From NCBI RefSeq assembly GCF_022024035.1, contig NZ_CP091787.1:3256001-3320000 (forward strand): a stretch of 64,000 nucleotides of DNA, written 5' to 3'. This DNA comes from Prevotella sp. E13-17. Its GTDB lineage: Bacteria; Bacteroidota; Bacteroidia; Bacteroidales; Bacteroidaceae. Position 1 is the first letter of the stretch. Each line of letters starts with the position of its first letter. The translations under genes and the position numbers were made by a program. The notes beneath the pieces were generated by a model. It was not told where the DNA came from and ran no database searches. It saw only the letters and a list, made by a program, of their open reading frames with translations. This document shows, piece after piece, positions 8,554 to 17,500 of this stretch.

Positions 8554-9783
8554 ATGAATTTTCCCTTTTACATAGCTAAGCGCTATATCTTTTCGAAGAA
8601 GTCAACCAACGTTATCAACCTCATCAGCGGCATCTCCGTGCTGGGGGTGGCTGTGGCTACGATGGCATTGATAGTCACGCTGAGCGTGTTCAACGGGTTC
8701 AGCGACCTGGTGGCAACCCTCTTTACGGCTTTCGACCCGCAGATAGAGATCACACCGACACAGGGTAAGACAGCGCCTGCCGACGATCCCGTGCTGACTG
8801 AGATTCGCCAACTGCCACAGATTGACGTGGCGACCGAGTGTGTAGAAGACCAAGCGCTGGCAGTCTATAACGGAAGACAGGCGATGGTGCAGATAAAAGG
8901 CGTGGATGACAACTTCGACCAACTGACGCACATCCGCGAGATATTGATGGGCGATGGCACCTTTGAACTGCATGCTGCCGACATACAGTATGGCATCATG
9001 GGCGTACGACTGGCCGACCAGTTGGGCACAGGCATCTACTTTGACCAACCGCTGAAAATATATGCGCCAAGACGCGAGGGGCAGTTGGACTTGAGCGATC
9101 CTGCCGATGGATTCGTGGAAGATGAGCTCTACTCGCCCAACTGCGTGTTTGAGGTGCTACAGGGAAAATATGACAGCCGCTATATCCTGACCAGTATTGG
9201 CTTTGCTCGTCGCATCTTCGACCAGCAAGGCATGATTTCATCGCTTGAGCTACGTCTGAAGCCCGGTAGCGATTTTGAGGAAACAAAGGCGGAAATAAAA
9301 CGTATTGCGGGCGATAGCTATCAGGTATTAGACCGCTTTGAGCAGCAGGAAGACACATTTCGTATCATGAAGATAGAGAAGCTGATAGCCTATATCTTCC
9401 TGACCTTCATCCTGCTGGTGGCATGTTTCAACATCATTGGCTCGCTGTCAATGCTCATCATCGACAAGAAGGATGATGTGCAGACGCTACGCAACCTGGG
9501 CGCCAACGACCGTCAGGTGTCTCAGATCTTCCTATTAGAAGGCTGTATGATCTCATTTTTCGGCGCTTTCATCGGTGTTTTAGTGGGCTTATTGCTTTGC
9601 GTTTTACAGCAGCAGTTCGGCATTATTGGCCTTGGCTCCACGCAGGGCTCGTTTATTGTCGATGCCTATCCGGTGAGTGTTCATCCCACAGATGTGATAC
9701 TTGTCTTTCTGACGGTCATCGTCGTGGGATTCCTTTCGGTGTGGTATCCCGTTCATTACTTCTCGCGCCGGCTATTGAAGTAG
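8554..9783 (+). CDS. LolC/LolE-type ABC permease (FtsX family)
   Basis: Inner-membrane permease subunit of a lipoprotein-releasing LolCDE-like ABC transporter, 409 aa. Topology is one N-terminal TM (about 20-42; NLISGISVLGVAVATMALI), a large periplasmic domain (about 45-265), and three C-terminal TMs (IAYIFLTFILLVACFNII; SFFGAFIGVLVGLLLCVL; VILVFLTVIVVGFLSVWYP). The cytosolic coupling segment DDVQTLRNLGAN follows TM2. No LolD ATPase lies nearby, so the partner is encoded elsewhere. Neighbour of rbfA, as in many Bacteroidales. Converges on dusB with a 3-bp gap. Confidence 0.92.
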   Translation: MNFPFYIAKRYIFSKKSTNVINLISGISVLGVAVATMALIVTLSVFNGFSDLVATLFTAFDPQIEITPTQGKTAPADDPVLTEIRQLPQIDVATECVEDQALAVYNGRQAMVQIKGVDDNFDQLTHIREILMGDGTFELHAADIQYGIMGVRLADQLGTGIYFDQPLKIYAPRREGQLDLSDPADGFVEDELYSPNCVFEVLQGKYDSRYILTSIGFARRIFDQQGMISSLELRLKPGSDFEETKAEIKRIAGDSYQVLDRFEQQEDTFRIMKIEKLIAYIFLTFILLVACFNIIGSLSMLIIDKKDDVQTLRNLGANDRQVSQIFLLEGCMISFFGAFIGVLVGLLLCVLQQQFGIIGLGSTQGSFIVDAYPVSVHPTDVILVFLTVIVVGFLSVWYPVHYFSRRLLK

Positions 9784-9786
9784 GCG

Positions 9787-10767
9787 CTATCCCAATAGTT
9801 TTCTGGTGTCTTCGAGGATGGCGAGCAACTCGTCCATCTTGTTGGTGCGCAACATGGCGATGCGCGTCTGGCGGAAGTTTGGTATAGCCTTGAAAATAGG
9901 CGTGGCCGCCAAATGGCGACGGGTATGAAGGATGCCACGAAGTTCGTCGATGCGTTCCACATTGATGCGCAGTTGCTCTTCAAGAACATCCAATTTCTGG
10001 TTGAAATCGAAAGTCTCGTCGGTGGTGCCGTGATCCAGATAGTCGCGAATCTCCTTGAAGATCCAAGGGCGTCCGAAGGTGGCGCGTCCCACCATGATAG
10101 CATCTACACCATACTGTTCAAAGGCCCGCTTAGCCTCTTCGGGCGAGGTGATGTCGCCATTGCCGATGACAGGTATTGTGATGCGAGGATTGCGTTTCAC
10201 CTCGCCAATCAGAGTCCAGTCGGCCTCGCCAGTGTACATCTGAGCACGCGTACGCCCATGAATGGTGAGAGCCTGGATGCCGCAGTCCTGCAACTGTTCG
10301 GCCAGGTCGGTGATGATCAGCTGTTCGTGGTTCCAGCCTAAGCGCGTCTTCACGGTGACGGGCAACTTGACGGCATCCACCACCTTACGTGTGATTTCCA
10401 GCATCAGAGGAATGTTCTGCAGCATGCCGGCGCCAGCACCTTTGCCAGCCACTTTCTTCACCGGACAACCAAAGTTCAGGTCGATGAGATCAGGACCGGC
10501 CTGTTCTACGATCTTAGCAGCTTCGACCATCGCATCCACGTCGCGACCATAGATTTGAATACCTACGGGGCGCTCTTCGTCACTGATGACCAGCTTCTGC
10601 TGCGTCGTCTTCACATCGCGTATCAAGGCCTCGGCACTGACAAACTCAGTATATACCATAGAAGCACCGAAGCGCTTGCAAAGCAGACGGAACCCAATGT
10701 CGGTGACATCCTCCATCGGTGCCAGAAACACCGGCTGCGAACCAAATTCAATATTTCCTATTTTCAT
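9787..10767 (-). CDS. dusB: tRNA-dihydrouridine synthase B
   Basis: FMN enzyme reducing uridine to dihydrouridine in the tRNA D-loop, 326 aa. Start M-K-I-G-N-I is chosen because family members begin close to LAPMEDVTDIGFR; an upstream in-frame extension of 27 codons is lysine-rich and unlike the family. Visible motifs: APMEDVTD (FMN), the catalytic Cys block NFGCPVKKV, KTRLGW, TIHGRTRAQMY, PVIGNGDI, MVGRATFGRPWIF. Downstream of dprA by about 120 bp on the same strand. Confidence 0.95.
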   Translation of the reverse strand: MKIGNIEFGSQPVFLAPMEDVTDIGFRLLCKRFGASMVYTEFVSAEALIRDVKTTQQKLVISDEERPVGIQIYGRDVDAMVEAAKIVEQAGPDLIDLNFGCPVKKVAGKGAGAGMLQNIPLMLEITRKVVDAVKLPVTVKTRLGWNHEQLIITDLAEQLQDCGIQALTIHGRTRAQMYTGEADWTLIGEVKRNPRITIPVIGNGDITSPEEAKRAFEQYGVDAIMVGRATFGRPWIFKEIRDYLDHGTTDETFDFNQKLDVLEEQLRINVERIDELRGILHTRRHLAATPIFKAIPNFRQTRIAMLRTNKMDELLAILEDTRKLLG

Positions 10768-10889
10768 CTTCTTTTCTTGTATTCCCTTTTTGATTTTCCA
10801 ATATTCCCAATTTCTCGTCTTTGTAGTCCTGATTTGTTTTTCCAGCAATCCTAATGCCCCTCTTTCAAGAGGTTGCTTTTGGCGCTGCG

Positions 10890-12017
10890 CTATTTCAGCA
10901 GGTGATAGGTGCCGCCAGCCATGGGGCGCACCACACCTTTCATTTCCAGTTGAAAGAGGAGGGCTGTGAGCTGGCCGACAGGCATGTGCGACTTCAGCGA
11001 CAAGTGGTCCATTTGCAGGTCGCCAATGGCACCAAGCACGTCAACAATGGTCTGTTCCTCGGGCGAGAGACTGGGAAAGAGGTCACGTTCAATCCCCTTA
11101 TCGTGTGCCTGCTTCAGTTGTTGGTCAGACTGCCACCCCATGAATGCCACGAAGTCATCGGCATTGGTGATGAGCTGAGCACCGTTGTCACGAATCAAGT
11201 TATTGCAGCCCTCGCTGTAAGGAGCTCCTATAGGCCCAGGAAAAGCAAACACCGAACGGTTGTAGTCCATAGCGATGCGTGCGGTGATGAGCCCTCCACC
11301 TTTGGCAGCACTTTCCACTAAGATGGTAGCATCGCTCATGCCAGCCACGATACGGTTGCGCTTCACGAAGTTGATCTTGTCAGAACGAGTCTGCGACACA
11401 TATTCTGTGAGCAGTCCTCCACGGTTGACCATCTGTTTGGCCGTGTCGCGATGAACAGAAGGATAGAGGTCATCGAGTCCGTGGGCCAACACCCCCAACG
11501 TGTCATAGCCGTTCTCCAAAGCCTGTCGGTGGGCATTGATATCTACGCCATAGGCCAGTCCGCTGACAATCAGCACATCAGGACAAAGTCTCTTCAGGTC
11601 GCGAATAAAGTGTTGAATCAGGTCTTTGCCGTAGGTGGTGCAGTGGCGAGTGCCAATCAAGTTGATGACACGACGTTGATTGAGTGGTGCCGAGCCCAGA
11701 TAGTACAGGATGATTGGCGCATCGGGGCATTCGCAGAGACGCTGCGGGTAGAACTCGTCGCCCAGCAACAACGGCTGAATACGGTGTTTACTGATGAACT
11801 CCATCTCCTCGGCAGCACGCGCCAAAGGCAATGACCAGTCTCTCAGGTTCTCAGCCAAACGGTCAGAGCAGTCGGGCATCACCTCTTTTATATCATTGCG
11901 GTGTTCATAGACGGCCTTACCTCCACCAAGCTCGCGATACAGCTGCAGCGCAGTCTGGAAGTTGAAACCCGTCATGCGGGTCAGCGCAATGGTATAATAG
12001 ACTTCTTCGTCGTTCAT
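10890..12017 (-). CDS. dprA: DNA-processing protein DprA
   Basis: Single-strand DNA-binding protein that loads RecA during natural transformation, 375 aa. It has an N-terminal SAM-like region (1-80), a Rossmann-like DprA core (about 85-290; LIGTRHCTTYG, VSGLAYGVDINAH, LAHGLDDLYP, GGLLTEY, RNRIVAGMSDATILVES, FAFPGPIGAPYSEGCN) and a C-terminal winged-helix part (about 310-375). All core blocks are intact. Its start overlaps the stop of the thioesterase gene by four bases. Confidence 0.95.
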   Translation of the reverse strand: MNDEEVYYTIALTRMTGFNFQTALQLYRELGGGKAVYEHRNDIKEVMPDCSDRLAENLRDWSLPLARAAEEMEFISKHRIQPLLLGDEFYPQRLCECPDAPIILYYLGSAPLNQRRVINLIGTRHCTTYGKDLIQHFIRDLKRLCPDVLIVSGLAYGVDINAHRQALENGYDTLGVLAHGLDDLYPSVHRDTAKQMVNRGGLLTEYVSQTRSDKINFVKRNRIVAGMSDATILVESAAKGGGLITARIAMDYNRSVFAFPGPIGAPYSEGCNNLIRDNGAQLITNADDFVAFMGWQSDQQLKQAHDKGIERDLFPSLSPEEQTIVDVLGAIGDLQMDHLSLKSHMPVGQLTALLFQLEMKGVVRPMAGGTYHLLK

Positions 12018-12415
12018 TGAATGAATTTTTGAAAGGCCGCGTCATAGTCTTCGCTATTGCCCAGACGACCATTGATGAGACACACCAGCTCTATTTTACC
12101 GCGAAAGCACAACTGTTCGTCGCTGGCACGATAGATATCTTGATGGAACACATACTTGATGCCTTCCTTGGTGAGGTTCAGTCGTGAGATAAACTCATCA
12201 TCGGGTCGCAGGGGCACCTTGTATTGCAGTTGCATGCGTGCCACGACGGCGTCAACGCCTTTGTTGTGCATCTCGGCAAACGACAGACCGCACTCTTTCA
12301 GGAAGAGGTGGCGGGTGTGCTCGCAGTAGTGCACATACTGAGCATTGTTAACGATTCCCTCTATGTCGCATTCGTAGTCACGAACCTCCATGCGTGTCTC
12401 AAAAATGTATTTCAT
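12014..12415 (-). CDS. Acyl-CoA thioesterase, hot-dog fold (YbgC/FadM type)
   Basis: 133-aa 4-hydroxybenzoyl-CoA thioesterase-like protein hydrolysing acyl-CoA thioesters in the cytoplasm. Family marks: the start FETRMEVRDYECDIEGIVNNAQYVHYCEHTR, in which the catalytic Asp is expected at DxxGxVN (here CDIEGIVNN), and the central helix. The usual D-x-D-x-x-G order is slightly altered (EC-D-I-E-G). First gene of thioesterase-dprA-(dusB), transcribed from a promoter that overlaps the divergent GH51 promoter. Confidence 0.88.
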   Translation of the reverse strand: MKYIFETRMEVRDYECDIEGIVNNAQYVHYCEHTRHLFLKECGLSFAEMHNKGVDAVVARMQLQYKVPLRPDDEFISRLNLTKEGIKYVFHQDIYRASDEQLCFRGKIELVCLINGRLGNSEDYDAAFQKFIQ

Positions 12416-12438
12416 ATTGCTGAGTGTTTATGCGGATG

Positions 12439-12446
12439 CAAAGTTA
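12439..12446 (-). promoter_or_regulatory. -7 box of the thioesterase-dprA operon
   Basis: CAAAGTTA reads TAACTTTG on the minus strand, 24 bp before the thioesterase start. It lies back to back with the GH51 promoter. Confidence 0.55.
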
Positions 12447-12465
12447 CAAATAAAATCTCAAACCC

Positions 12466-12496
12466 TTTGACATTTTAAATAAAATGAGTAACTTTG
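12466..12496 (+). promoter_or_regulatory. Promoter of the GH51 operon
   Basis: TTTG at 12466-12469, 19 bp, then TAACTTTG at 12489-12496: a full match to the Bacteroidota promoter consensus, 27 bp before the GH51 ATG. Confidence 0.8.
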
Positions 12497-12522
12497 CGGC
12501 ATAATTGTTAAGAACTTTAGAA

Positions 12523-15027
12523 ATGAAACTACCTTTGAAAAAACTAATGCTTGCTATGCTTTGTATGAGTTCTGCCATCATGGTGGCTCAAAACAAGGTG
12601 CTCATCTACTCTCCCCATCCATCGGCTGGCCTTCACGCAGCGCTTCAGAAAGGAAATGACTGGAAACATCTGGGACAACTGTGTTCCAGCGATTACGGCA
12701 CATGGGGAGCAGAGAAGAAGATGTATAACCCCACCCTCTGCCGTGCCAACGATGGCACATGGCGGCTTGTTTTTCAAGTAAACACGACATCACCCTGCGT
12801 GGCGGTGGCCTATGGTCTCAGTCTGGTGACCTGGCGCCCGCAGGACTATGCCCTTATGAAAACCAAGAATTGTCTGGAGCCAGTGGTAAGAGCCAAAGGA
12901 AAAGACTTTGAGATACAGTTCGTGAGTGATGGCAAGCGTTATGGTGTGAAGGCAGATACCGACTTCCGTCGCTTTTCAAAAGAACAACTGCTGGCAGATG
13001 ACCAGGCTTTCACAGTGACGCGCGTCAGTGCTTCGGTCGATGGAAAAGAAGTGAAAGGACAGGTGTTCGACCTGAACGACAACGAACTCCTTGGTGTTCG
13101 CGAGTATTTCACAAACTTGGCTAACGATGCCGACCTGTCGTCAGAACGCATGTATGACGATGCAAAGACCTTCGAGAAGGTGTTAGACAAAGACGACCCC
13201 ACGGTCTTTGGCATTCTTGATGTAGATATGCGCAAGGAGAAAGTCATCAGCGACAAGCTGATAGGCATCTTCTTCGAGGATATCAGCTATGCGGCTGACG
13301 GTGGACTTTATGCCGAACTGATACAGAATCGCGACTTCGAATACTCTGGAAAAGACCGTCGTGGCTGGCATGCCACCACCGCTTGGCATGCTTCTGAGCC
13401 CATCCGCATTGCCACCACCTACCCCCTCACACCGCAAAATCCGCACTATGCCATTCTGCAGTCAGACACAATTGTGAATGAAGGATGGGACGGTATTGCC
13501 GTAGAACGAGGCAAGACATACGACTTCTCGATGTTCATTCGCGGACAGAAGCTGTTCGAGATTGCCCTGCTGGCCGAGGATGGAAGCGTGATTGCTCGTT
13601 CACAGTTGAAGTCGAAGACCATCAACTGGCAGCGCTATGAGACGACGCTGGTCGCTCAGTCCACCTGTTCAAAGGCTCGCCTGGCTGTGATACCAATCGG
13701 AAAAGACGAGGTGGCGGTGGATATGATTTCACTGTTCCCTCGCGACACCTTCAAGAACCGCAAGAATGGTCTGCGCAAAGACCTGGCTGAGACGATTGCC
13801 GCCTTGCATCCTAAGTTCGTGCGTTTCCCCGGTGGATGCATGAGTCATGGTCAAGGACTGGACAACATCTATCATTGGAACCACACCGTGGGACCGCTGG
13901 AGAGCCGCACACCCGACAAGAACATCTGGAATTACCACCAGACGCGCGGTCTGGGCTTCTACGAGTATTTCCAGTTCTGCGAGGATATCGGTGCCGAACC
14001 GCTACCCGTACTGGCTGCCGGTGTGCCCTGTCAGAACTCCGCCAACAATGCCGATGGACTTGGAGGACAGCAGGGAGGTATCCCCATGGCCGACATGCCT
14101 GCCTATATCGACGAACTCTGTCACCTGATTGAATGGGCCAACGGCAATCCTCAGACCAACAAATGGGCCAAGATGCGTGCAGATGCCGGTCATCCCGAGC
14201 CGTTCAATCTGAAGTATCTGGGCATTGGCAACGAGGACATCATCTCTACCGTCTTTGAGGAGCGCTACGAGATGATCTGCAAGATGATGCACCTGTTGCA
14301 TCCCGAAATCAAGATTTGCGGTACGGTAGGTCCGTTCCACTTCCCTTCTGCCGACTATATAGAAGGTTGGGATTTCACCAAGAAGCACCCCCAATACCAG
14401 TATATGACCGACGAACACTATTATGAGTCAACAGGCTGGTTCATGTATCATCGCGACTATTACGACAACTACGACCGTAAGGCACCCAAGGTATATCTGG
14501 GCGAATGGGCTGCATCGACCAAGGTCAAACGCCCCAATCTGGAGACTGCACTGGCCGAGGCGCTCTATCTGACAGATATCGAACGCAATGGCGATGTGGT
14601 AGAGATGACATCCTATGCACCAATGTTGTGCAAGGATGGCCATTCCAACTGGAATCCAAACATGATCTATTTCGACAATACCACCGTCCGCACGACCCCA
14701 GCCTACGAGATACAACGCCTGTTCTCTGTGTGCAGTGGCAACCGATACATCAGCAGTACGCTGAAACTCGACCATCAAGACCTCGACTATCGTGTGGGAG
14801 CCAGTGTGGTGCGCGACTCAAAGAGTGGCTCTTGCTACCTGAAGTTGGTCAACGCCTTGCCTGCCACCCTGAAGCTCACTGTGAAGGGTGTCAAGATACC
14901 ACAGAACGCAAAGTGCTACCAGTTCACGGGTAAAAGCGTGGAAGACCAGCATGCCAAAGCTGAATATCTGGAGGTATCAGACCCCACCATCCTGCCCCCC
15001 TATAGCTTTAGAATCATTAAACTTTAA
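12523..15027 (+). CDS. GH51 alpha-L-arabinofuranosidase with degenerate GH43-like N-terminus
   Basis: Secreted or periplasmic enzyme (834 aa) releasing arabinofuranose from arabinan or arabinoxylan. ATG 12523 is preferred to an upstream TTG because it starts the signal peptide (MKLPLKKLMLAMLCMSSAIMVAQ) and follows the promoter. Residues about 25-160 resemble blades of a GH43-type beta-propeller (YSPHP, MYNPTLCRANDGTWRLVFQ), too short for a working domain. From about 240 the GH51 module begins (IGIFFEDISYAADGGLYAEL), with a carbohydrate-binding-like sandwich, the TIM barrel (KFVRFPGGC, catalytic acid Glu571 in GIGNED, nucleophile Glu661 in YLGEWAA) and a C-terminal beta-domain. The second GH51 gene follows after 9 bp. 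Confidence 0.92.
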   Translation: MKLPLKKLMLAMLCMSSAIMVAQNKVLIYSPHPSAGLHAALQKGNDWKHLGQLCSSDYGTWGAEKKMYNPTLCRANDGTWRLVFQVNTTSPCVAVAYGLSLVTWRPQDYALMKTKNCLEPVVRAKGKDFEIQFVSDGKRYGVKADTDFRRFSKEQLLADDQAFTVTRVSASVDGKEVKGQVFDLNDNELLGVREYFTNLANDADLSSERMYDDAKTFEKVLDKDDPTVFGILDVDMRKEKVISDKLIGIFFEDISYAADGGLYAELIQNRDFEYSGKDRRGWHATTAWHASEPIRIATTYPLTPQNPHYAILQSDTIVNEGWDGIAVERGKTYDFSMFIRGQKLFEIALLAEDGSVIARSQLKSKTINWQRYETTLVAQSTCSKARLAVIPIGKDEVAVDMISLFPRDTFKNRKNGLRKDLAETIAALHPKFVRFPGGCMSHGQGLDNIYHWNHTVGPLESRTPDKNIWNYHQTRGLGFYEYFQFCEDIGAEPLPVLAAGVPCQNSANNADGLGGQQGGIPMADMPAYIDELCHLIEWANGNPQTNKWAKMRADAGHPEPFNLKYLGIGNEDIISTVFEERYEMICKMMHLLHPEIKICGTVGPFHFPSADYIEGWDFTKKHPQYQYMTDEHYYESTGWFMYHRDYYDNYDRKAPKVYLGEWAASTKVKRPNLETALAEALYLTDIERNGDVVEMTSYAPMLCKDGHSNWNPNMIYFDNTTVRTTPAYEIQRLFSVCSGNRYISSTLKLDHQDLDYRVGASVVRDSKSGSCYLKLVNALPATLKLTVKGVKIPQNAKCYQFTGKSVEDQHAKAEYLEVSDPTILPPYSFRIIKL

Positions 15028-15036
15028 CATAACGAT

Positions 15037-17490
15037 ATGAAAACAGCTACCTTACTAACTGTAAATCTCTTGTTTGCTGCAGCGACAGCAAGCGCACAAG
15101 TCAACCTGAACATTGATATTCAGCAGCGTGGACCCAAGATCAGTCCTACGCACTATGGCATCTTCTTCGAGGACATCAACCACGCTGCCGATGGCGGTCT
15201 CTATGCCGAACTGATTCGCAACCGCTCTTTTGAGGATGGTCCTAAGTATGGAGCACCCGCCGACATGCAGGCTTGGTGTGTGGATGCCGAGTATCCTTCT
15301 GAGATAACCTGCGAGCTGATCAAGCCAGGCAAGAAGGTGAAACTGCTGAATGCCGCCCAACATCATGCCTTACGCCTGAACGTCAAGGCCACCACGGCGG
15401 CACCAGCCTTCCTGGTGAACGAAGGCTATTGGGGCATCAATGCCGTGCAGGGGCGCACCTACCGCCTTTCGTTTTGGGCGAAAGGAAAGTATAAAGGCAC
15501 CATCAAGGCCCGCCTGCAGGCCGACAGCCGAACCGCTTCTGTCGGCTCAGGGGTTTATGCCGAGACCGTTGTGTCGCCCACAGGTCTAAGCAAGGGCGTG
15601 TGGACCAAATATACAGCAACACTTCGCTCCGACGCCAACGATACCAAAGCTCAGTTTGCCTTGGTGTTTGATGGTGCAGGAACCATCGACGTAGATATGG
15701 TGAGCCTCTTCCCACCCACCTTCAAGAACCGCGAGAACGGCATGCGTCCCGACCTGGCCAACATGCTTTGGCAGATGCATCCCAAGTTCATGCGCTTCCC
15801 TGGTGGTTGTTTCGTAGAGGGACAGGAAGACCCAGAAAACGCCTTCCACTGGGAGAAGACCATCGGACCCATCGAGGAACGCGAAGGCCACTGGAACGTG
15901 AATTGGGGCTATCGCACCACCGACGGCATGGGTTTTCACGAATATCTGCAGTTGGCCGAGGACCTTGGCGCCAAGCCTCTCTATGTAGTCAACGTGGGCT
16001 TGTGGCACGGAGGCAAGACTCCCGTTGAAGACATCCAGCCTTGGATAGACGAATGTCTGTCCGCACTGGAGTATGCCAATGGCGATGTCACCACCAAATA
16101 TGGTGCACTGCGTGCCAAGAACGGCCATCCCGCTCCCTTCAACATTGAGTATCTGGAGATAGGCAACGAGAACAACCAGCCCGACCAGCACCAACAGAGC
16201 GACCGTTATTATGAGCGCTACGACAAGTTCCGCCAGGTGCTGCGTGAGAAATATCCCCATATCAAACTGATCGGCAACGTCGTGGCCTGGGGCGACGACA
16301 ATCCCAAATGGGAAAGCGACCTTGAGGTAGATCTGCTCGACGAGCACTATTACCGCAATCCCGCATGGTTCTCGGATGCTTTCCATAAGTATGACAGCTA
16401 CGACCGCAAAGGACCGAAGATTTATGTCGGCGAGTATGCCGTGACCAGTGGCTTCGGTGATCTAGGCAACATGAACGCCGCACTGGGCGAGGCAGTCTAT
16501 ATGATGGGCATCGAGAACAATAGCGACATGGTGCCCCTGAACTCCTATGCCCCTATCTTTGTCAACGAGAACGATGCCAAGTGGCGTCCAGACATGATTC
16601 GTTTCAACTCCAGTCGGGTCATGGGCACACCGTCTTACTACGTGCAGATGCTCATGCCCCAGCACCTCGGCACTCAGGTGGTGAAGGTGCAGCAAGACAA
16701 TCCCTACGAGACCATGCGCCTGCAGACATCGGTGACGCCCAAGCGCAGTCGTGCCGGCTTTGCCACATGGGCCACCAAGGCATCCTTTAAGCCCAACAAT
16801 GACATGGAGAGCGTCAGCGGTGAGTGGAACTTTGATGGCAGCTTGGTCAGCCAGCGCAGCATGCGCGATCAGTGCGTGGCTGTCGAAAAGCACGTCATCG
16901 ATGGCGATCACTACACGTTGAAGTATCGCGCCCGCAAGGATAGTGGCCGCGAAGGTTTTATGATTGTCTTCAACTACGTCAACGACCAAAACTACTGCTG
17001 GGCGAACTTCGGTGGTTGGGGCAACACCCAGCACGGCATCGAACAGATTGTGGGTGGCAGCAAGATGCAGACCGACACTAAGCATGGCCATATCGAACAG
17101 GGACGCTGGTATGACATCACCCTCCAGGTGGCTGGCGACAGCGTGAAGGCGTGGCTCGACAACGAGCTGGTCTTCGACACCATGCTGAAGCACGACACGT
17201 CGAAGGGGCTCTTCTCTTCTGCCACCATCGACGAGAATACCAACGAGCTGATTGTGAAAGTTGTGAACACCAGCGACGAGGCTACCACGGCAGCGCTCAA
17301 CTTGAGCCATTTCTCGGCCAAGTGTGCCCGTGTCATCCGTCTGGTTGCTAACGATGGAATGGACGAAAATACGCTTCAGCAGCCCACGAACATTCATCCC
17401 GTAGAGCAGATTCTTTCTCCCGAAACTGCCCAGAAGGTGCTGGTAGAGATTCCGGCTTTCTCACTCAATATTATCCGAATCAGACAGTAA
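15037..17490 (+). CDS. GH51 alpha-L-arabinofuranosidase with inserted LamG-like domain
   Basis: Second GH51 enzyme of the operon, 817 aa, signal peptide MKTATLLTVNLLFAAATASAQ. The GH51 module starts at once (YGIFFEDINHAADGGLYAEL, about 45), followed by a CBM-like sandwich (about 100-240), the barrel with acid Glu378 (LEIGNEN) and nucleophile Glu466 (YVGEYA), then a beta-domain. Between about residues 570 and 710 the C-terminal beta-domain is interrupted by a segment that looks like a concanavalin-type (LamG/DUF1080) domain: GEWNFDGSLVSQ, YTLKYRARKDSGREGFMIVF, NYCWANFGGWGN, GRWYDITLQVAGDSVKAWLDNELVFD. The GH51 end then resumes (LIVKVVNTSDEATTAALNL...FSLNIIRIRQ). Probably co-transcribed with the preceding paralogue; together they suggest branched arabinan as substrate. 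Confidence 0.93.
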   Translation: MKTATLLTVNLLFAAATASAQVNLNIDIQQRGPKISPTHYGIFFEDINHAADGGLYAELIRNRSFEDGPKYGAPADMQAWCVDAEYPSEITCELIKPGKKVKLLNAAQHHALRLNVKATTAAPAFLVNEGYWGINAVQGRTYRLSFWAKGKYKGTIKARLQADSRTASVGSGVYAETVVSPTGLSKGVWTKYTATLRSDANDTKAQFALVFDGAGTIDVDMVSLFPPTFKNRENGMRPDLANMLWQMHPKFMRFPGGCFVEGQEDPENAFHWEKTIGPIEEREGHWNVNWGYRTTDGMGFHEYLQLAEDLGAKPLYVVNVGLWHGGKTPVEDIQPWIDECLSALEYANGDVTTKYGALRAKNGHPAPFNIEYLEIGNENNQPDQHQQSDRYYERYDKFRQVLREKYPHIKLIGNVVAWGDDNPKWESDLEVDLLDEHYYRNPAWFSDAFHKYDSYDRKGPKIYVGEYAVTSGFGDLGNMNAALGEAVYMMGIENNSDMVPLNSYAPIFVNENDAKWRPDMIRFNSSRVMGTPSYYVQMLMPQHLGTQVVKVQQDNPYETMRLQTSVTPKRSRAGFATWATKASFKPNNDMESVSGEWNFDGSLVSQRSMRDQCVAVEKHVIDGDHYTLKYRARKDSGREGFMIVFNYVNDQNYCWANFGGWGNTQHGIEQIVGGSKMQTDTKHGHIEQGRWYDITLQVAGDSVKAWLDNELVFDTMLKHDTSKGLFSSATIDENTNELIVKVVNTSDEATTAALNLSHFSAKCARVIRLVANDGMDENTLQQPTNIHPVEQILSPETAQKVLVEIPAFSLNIIRIRQ

Positions 17491-17500
17491 TCAGCGCATC

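Noticed and set aside
10768..10848. Upstream extension of dusB
   Set aside because: The 27 extra in-frame codons are lysine/tryptophan-rich and not part of the family; the Dus fold starts at M-K-I-G-N.
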